The notes under the pieces are model-generated. The model saw only the letters and a list, made by a program, of their open reading frames with translations. It had not been told where the DNA came from and searched no databases. This document shows, one piece after another, positions 61,215 through 64,000 of a DNA stretch of 64,000 nucleotides; the stretch's first letter is position 1; every line of letters starts with the position of its first letter. The stretch spans positions 1,612,001 through 1,676,000 of the forward strand of contig NZ_QLUW01000001.1 in assembly GCF_003268025.1 (NCBI RefSeq). The letters are read 5' to 3'. Source of the DNA: Paenibacillus montanisoli. Its GTDB lineage: Bacteria; Bacillota; Bacilli; Paenibacillales; Paenibacillaceae. Both the position numbers and the translations under genes were made by a program.

Positions 61215-62210
61215 CTATTGCCCGCGCTGCAGCGCACCTGTCTTTTCGAGGTGAGCCGCGATCTTCCTGCCGTGGAACCGGCCGGATTCGATGAAGATCT
61301 CGTTCGCTTCATGCCGCGAGGCGACGACGCCGGCCAAGTAAATGCCGGGTACGTTGCTCTCCATCGTTTCATCGTTGAAGGTCGGGTAGCCTTCGTCCTC
61401 GATCGTTACGCCGAAAGACGAGAGGAACGCCCGATCCGGGTGGAAGCCGGTTAAGGCGAGAACGAAGTCATTCGGCAGCTCGTCCCGTCCGTTCGCGCTT
61501 TCGACGATGACGCTGCGCGGTCGGATTTCGACGACGCGCGATGAGAAGCGCATCTGAATGCGGCCCTTCTGGACGAGACTTTCGAAGATCGGCCGCACCC
61601 AAGGCTTAATGCTCGTGGAATATAGCGCACCGCGGTAAACGACCGTAACCTTGGCGCCGACTCGCTCCAGCTCGAGCGCCGCATCGATAGCCGAGTTGCT
61701 GCCGCCGATGATTGCAACCTTCATTCCCGTGTACGGATGGGCTTCCCGGAAGAAATGCGTGACTTTATCCGACTGCTCGCCAGGAATGCCAAGCTCGTTC
61801 GGATGGTCAAAATAGCCTGTAGCAACGATGACGGCTTTAGCCTGATATTCTTTTCGCTCGCCGTAGCGGTCTTGGCTTTCCAGAATGAAGGTGCCGTCAT
61901 GCTGCGGATGGATAGCCGCGACAGCCTCATAGGCGTTGATGCGTACCTCTTGCCGTAAAGCGACGTTGCGGTAATAGGTGAGCGCCTCGATTCGTGATGG
62001 CTTCTCGTTCGCCGTCGTAAACGGAATGCCGCCGATCTCGAGCAGCTCAGGCGTACTGAAAAAATGCATGTATGTCGGATATTGCGATATCGAATGAACG
62101 ACGTTGCGTTTCTCGATAATGAGTGGCTGGACGCCGATCGCCTGCAGCTCGATGGCGGCTGCCAGCCCGCACGGACCGGCGCCGATGATGATTACTTGTT
62201 CGGTATGCAT
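61215..62210 (-). CDS. ypdA: YpdA-type FAD reductase (putative bacillithiol disulfide reductase)
   Basis: A 331-residue two-Rossmann flavoprotein: FAD motif IIIGAGPCGLAAAIEL, NADPH motif IIGGSNSAIDAALELERVG, ATG motif VIVATGYFD and C-terminal GIYLAGVVASRHEANEIFIE. It lacks the CxxC of thioredoxin reductase, except the single Cys in GPCG, which is the YpdA/Bdr hallmark and acts on bacillithiol disulfide in related bacteria. ATG 62210 is supported by family start only; the ribosome binding site is weak. Confidence 0.93.
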   Translation of the reverse strand: MHTEQVIIIGAGPCGLAAAIELQAIGVQPLIIEKRNVVHSISQYPTYMHFFSTPELLEIGGIPFTTANEKPSRIEALTYYRNVALRQEVRINAYEAVAAIHPQHDGTFILESQDRYGERKEYQAKAVIVATGYFDHPNELGIPGEQSDKVTHFFREAHPYTGMKVAIIGGSNSAIDAALELERVGAKVTVVYRGALYSTSIKPWVRPIFESLVQKGRIQMRFSSRVVEIRPRSVIVESANGRDELPNDFVLALTGFHPDRAFLSSFGVTIEDEGYPTFNDETMESNVPGIYLAGVVASRHEANEIFIESGRFHGRKIAAHLEKTGALQRGQ

Positions 62211-62547
62211 AACTGCTTAATCAACTCCAATACACATGTAACATCAGGGCAGAACCAGTTTTTATTTTAACACAGCTTCGCCCTGCATGCTTCCTGTAAA
62301 ACAAGCATTTGGCTCTGTGTATGCGAGATGATATGTTGTATAATAAGTTCACGAAAGGTAGGAAAGTTTGACCGGGGTCAAACTTCCTGATCGGGAAGAG
62401 TTTGATTTCGTCAAACTCCCAACTCAGAGAGAGTTTGATTCCTTCAAACTCCCTATTACGATTAGCAGGGAGAGTTTGATCCGTCAAACTCCCTAATCAG
62501 AGAGAGTTTGACTCCGTCAAACTCCCTATTACAAGGGGGGAGATAGA
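62211..62547. other. 337-base non-coding region with palindrome array
   Basis: Between divergent ypdA and 62548-63081. The half near ypdA (62211-62340) is AT-rich and probably holds the ypdA promoter; the rest is the palindrome array. No convincing ORF. Confidence 0.7.
62360..62527. repeat. Array of five short palindromes (GAGTTTGA-N4/5-TCAAACTC)
   Basis: Hairpin 1 GTTTGACC-GG-GGTCAAAC (62366-62383). Hairpins 2-5 have the same arms GAGTTTGA/TCAAACTC at 62398-62418, 62431-62451, 62472-62491 and 62504-62524, with loops TTTCG, TTCCT, TCCG and CTCCG. Left-arm spacing is about 33, 41 and 32 bases. A 73-base higher-order repeat is visible (CAGAGAGAGTTTGA at 62425 and at 62498, and CCCTATTAC at 62451 and 62524). 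The array ends 20 bases before the next gene's ATG. Confidence 0.9.
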
Positions 62548-63081
62548 ATGCGACGGCGATTCGTCATTGAAGCCGTAATGGTTGCTACGTATGGTCATCT
62601 GCTCGTGCCAAGCCGGCCTGTCGATTTTGTCTTGCCATATTCGACAATTATGGAGCTCTATGATATGAAAGCAGGATCTGAGCCGGTCATGGACGATCCC
62701 GATGACGATGCTCATGTGAAAGCGAAAATCGGCGAGCTTATTGCGTTCTTCGAGGATCCGTTTAACAAAAAGAAAATCGAGCGCGCCTTGCAAATGCCGT
62801 GGCGCGAAAGCTCGCCGCTGCTGCTGAACGACAAAATCCAATTCACGATCGTTCATGCCGTGGACAACGCGCAGTATGGCGAATATTTCGATCCGATCGA
62901 GACGGAGCTGCTGCTGACTTCGCTGAAGCTCAGCGTACCGCTGCTGTCGGATCAGTTCGAATTCCAAGATAAGCTGCTGGAGGCGGAGGTTCCGGTCCAG
63001 GTTTACGATATCGAGGATTTTGAATTTGCCGTGGAACAGGGCATTACGGCGGCGGATTTCGAGTCCACCAGCGACCTGTAG
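62548..63081 (+). CDS. Conserved hypothetical protein
   Basis: A 177-residue acidic protein (MRRRFVIEAVMVATYGHLLV start; DDPDDDAHVKAKIGELIAFF; VQVYDIEDFEFAVEQGI). Predicted alpha/beta, no signal peptide or membrane segment. AAGGGGGGAGA precedes ATG 62548. I have a weak memory of such proteins annotated as ADP-heptose synthases in paenibacilli, but no nucleotidyltransferase motif is present. Its control is likely connected to the palindrome array upstream. Confidence 0.7.
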   Translation: MRRRFVIEAVMVATYGHLLVPSRPVDFVLPYSTIMELYDMKAGSEPVMDDPDDDAHVKAKIGELIAFFEDPFNKKKIERALQMPWRESSPLLLNDKIQFTIVHAVDNAQYGEYFDPIETELLLTSLKLSVPLLSDQFEFQDKLLEAEVPVQVYDIEDFEFAVEQGITAADFESTSDL

Positions 63082-63099
63082 CGAGCGCAAGACAACGAG

Positions 63100-63123
63100 G
63101 GCCCGGCTAACGCCGGGCTTTTG
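63100..63123 (+). terminator. Terminator
   Basis: GCCCGGC-TAAC-GCCGGGC hairpin followed by TTTTG. Confidence 0.9.
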
Positions 63124-63163
63124 TATGCCTGTATAACGAAAAAATAAATTTCGCAAACGCCCC

Positions 63164-63193
63164 TTGCGCGCTGAGCGGAGGTGGTGTTAAGAT
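63164..63193 (+). promoter_or_regulatory. Candidate promoter of the exporter leader
   Basis: TTGCGC (63164-63169), 18-base spacer, TAAGAT (63188-63193). The -35 is imperfect. Confidence 0.4.
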
Positions 63194-63250
63194 TTGGTTG
63201 TTCCGGTTCCAGGAAACGGAAAACAATTCGACGAAAAGAGGGCGATGGCT

Positions 63251-63337
63251 ATGCGGATCACGTTTATTGTTGTGCGCAATGAAATGATGATGACGCAAGT
63301 CCATCGGCCCGACTTCTTTCGCAGACGGCGGCTTTGA
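63251..63337 (+). CDS. Leader peptide upstream of the ABC exporter
   Basis: A 28-codon ORF (MRITFIVVRNEMMMTQ... ending FFRRRRL), GAGGG eight bases before ATG 63251 (ATG 63245 is too close). The last codons, including a run of four Arg, overlap a hairpin (CGCAGAC 63320-63326 with GTCTGCG 63354-63360, inner CGGCT/AGCCG) just before a strong terminator. This parallels bmrB, the leader that controls the BmrCD multidrug transporter in B. subtilis; sequence homology to BmrB is not claimed. Confidence 0.6.
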   Translation: MRITFIVVRNEMMMTQVHRPDFFRRRRL

Positions 63338-63363
63338 TTAGCCGTACGATTCTGTCTGCGCAT

Positions 63364-63403
63364 AAGGAGACCTTGAGCCATGCGGCTTGAGGTCTCCTTT
63401 TTT
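63364..63403 (+). terminator. Attenuator terminator before the ABC exporter
   Basis: AAGGAGACCTTGAGCC pairs with GGCTTGAGGTCTCCTT (16 bp with two G-U pairs) around the loop ATGC, followed by six T (63398-63403). It lies between promoter and exporter start, so it must be read through. Confidence 0.9.
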
Positions 63404-63455
63404 CGTTGACGAAGAGCGGAACACTCGCAAGCTTGTTTAAAGGGGGAATTCAACC

Positions 63456-64000
63456 ATGCGCAATATGATACGGCTGCTTCGGTATTTGCGTCCGAGCACT
63501 AGCTGGGTCGTCATTTCGTTCGCGACGATGATCCTTGGTACCGTCATCGATCTCATCGCGCCGTGGATGCTCAAGCTGGTTTTCGACGAGGGCATTGCCA
63601 AAAGCGACATGAAGATGGTTTTAATCGTAGCGCTGGGGTTGTTCGGCATACAGGTCATCAAGAGCATCGCAATGTTCGTGCAGGGGAGAGCGCAGGAGCT
63701 GGTCGGGCAGAATGTCGTTCATACGCTGCGGGAGCAGTTGTATAACCACTTGCAGAGACTGTCGTTCAGCTACTACGATAAGGCCCAGACCGGCCAGCTG
63801 ATGTCGCGGATGACAGGCGATATCGAATCGGTCAAAAACTTCATCGGCTTCGGCGCGATGGCCATGCTGACCGGGATCATGACCTTTATCGGCACGATTA
63901 TTTTTATGGCGTTCATCCAGTGGCAGGTGACGCTGCTCTGCATGGCAAGCGTACCGCTGCTGCTGCTGTCGCTTTATCAATTCAACAAGAAGGTCGGCCC
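63456..64000 (+). CDS. ABC exporter, N-terminal membrane domain (3' truncated by window)
   Basis: The first 181 residues of an ABC-exporter half transporter. ATG 63456 follows AAAGGGGGAA. Membrane helices are visible (VVISFATMILGTVIDLI; MVLIVALGLFGIQVIKSIAM; AMLTGIMTFIGTIIFMAFI), together with the typical exporter segment LRLSFSYYDKAQTGQLMSR-like QRLSFSYYDKAQTGQLMSRM and TGDIESVKNFIG. The ATPase domain lies outside the window. Likely a multidrug or lipid exporter of the BmrC/YheI type; control by the upstream leader supports a drug-response role. Confidence 0.85.
   Translation, partial: MRNMIRLLRYLRPSTSWVVISFATMILGTVIDLIAPWMLKLVFDEGIAKSDMKMVLIVALGLFGIQVIKSIAMFVQGRAQELVGQNVVHTLREQLYNHLQRLSFSYYDKAQTGQLMSRMTGDIESVKNFIGFGAMAMLTGIMTFIGTIIFMAFIQWQVTLLCMASVPLLLLSLYQFNKKVG

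Noticed and set aside
62221..62487. 88-codon minus-strand ORF across the palindrome array
   Set aside because: Its repetitive peptide is produced by the palindromes; no ribosome binding site.
62360..62527. CRISPR array
   Set aside because: Repeats are short palindromes with only 10-20 bases between them, not uniform 30-40-base spacers; no cas genes in the window.

Overview
The window looks like the chromosome of a spore-forming Bacillota of the Paenibacillaceae (Paenibacillus or Cohnella type). The evidence is the conserved order ynbB-glnR-glnA followed by divergent lexA/yneA and a DUF896 gene, Bacillus-type LexA boxes, GlnR autoregulation, a YpdA-type bacillithiol-linked reductase, strong AGGAGG ribosome binding sites, frequent TTG and GTG starts, and a fairly high G+C content. 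Most of it is core chromosome. I saw no tRNA, rRNA, insertion sequence, prophage or CRISPR array.

Layout. 1-2.9 kb: end of a ynbB-like PLP enzyme, then glnR-glnA behind a textbook GlnR box. 2.9-8.2 kb: unknown gene, lexA with divergent yneA and four LexA boxes, DUF896, an aldo/keto reductase, a membrane protein, a HAD hydrolase and acireductone dioxygenase. 8.3-21.2 kb: metH, RNase Z, then DNA repair and RNA modification: mrfA-mrfB, a HAD-IIA phosphatase, an Fpg/Nei glycosylase, nfo, a small receiver-like protein, an ABC ATPase and an FtsJ/RlmM-like methyltransferase. 21.3-28.3 kb: a Ser/Thr kinase fused to a P-loop-like domain, a two-component system, and a nitrilase/GNAT/GNAT/PhnP-like cluster. 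28.3-30.7 kb: a 444-base leader with two short ORFs and two intrinsic terminators ahead of a MutS2-like ATPase without an Smr domain. 30.7-33.7 kb: 51-bp tandem repeat, thiN, a TRIC-type channel, a low-molecular-weight phosphatase and an esterase. 34-41 kb: pdhABCD, a thioesterase and thyA-folA. 41-48.6 kb: gltD, a membrane-anchored lysozyme-like protein, topB, a BadF-type kinase and a HAD hydrolase. 48.7-53.6 kb: two small proteins, one with a LexA-controlled promoter, an orphan ABC ATPase, a GNAT, a membrane-tethered Spo0F-like receiver and an APC permease. 53.8-62.2 kb: MOSC protein, APH-type kinase, ChbG/YdjC deacetylase, a two-gene 2-oxoacid:ferredoxin oxidoreductase, two unknown proteins and ypdA. 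62.2-64 kb: an array of five short palindromes before an unknown gene, then a leader-peptide/terminator attenuator before an ABC exporter that runs off the window.

Themes. DNA damage is well represented: lexA, yneA, mrfAB, the glycosylase, nfo and a candidate new SOS gene. Central metabolism includes glutamine and glutamate synthesis, the pyruvate dehydrogenase complex beside a second ferredoxin-linked oxoacid enzyme, methionine synthesis and salvage, and dTMP/folate cycling. Two separate loci have the architecture of ribosome-mediated attenuation (28.3-28.7 kb and 63.2-63.45 kb), which suggests response to translation inhibitors. The most promising undescribed elements are the attenuated MutS2-like locus, the SOS-regulated 73-residue protein at 48959-49180 and the palindrome array at 62360-62527. 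All assignments come from reading the sequence; no database search was run.
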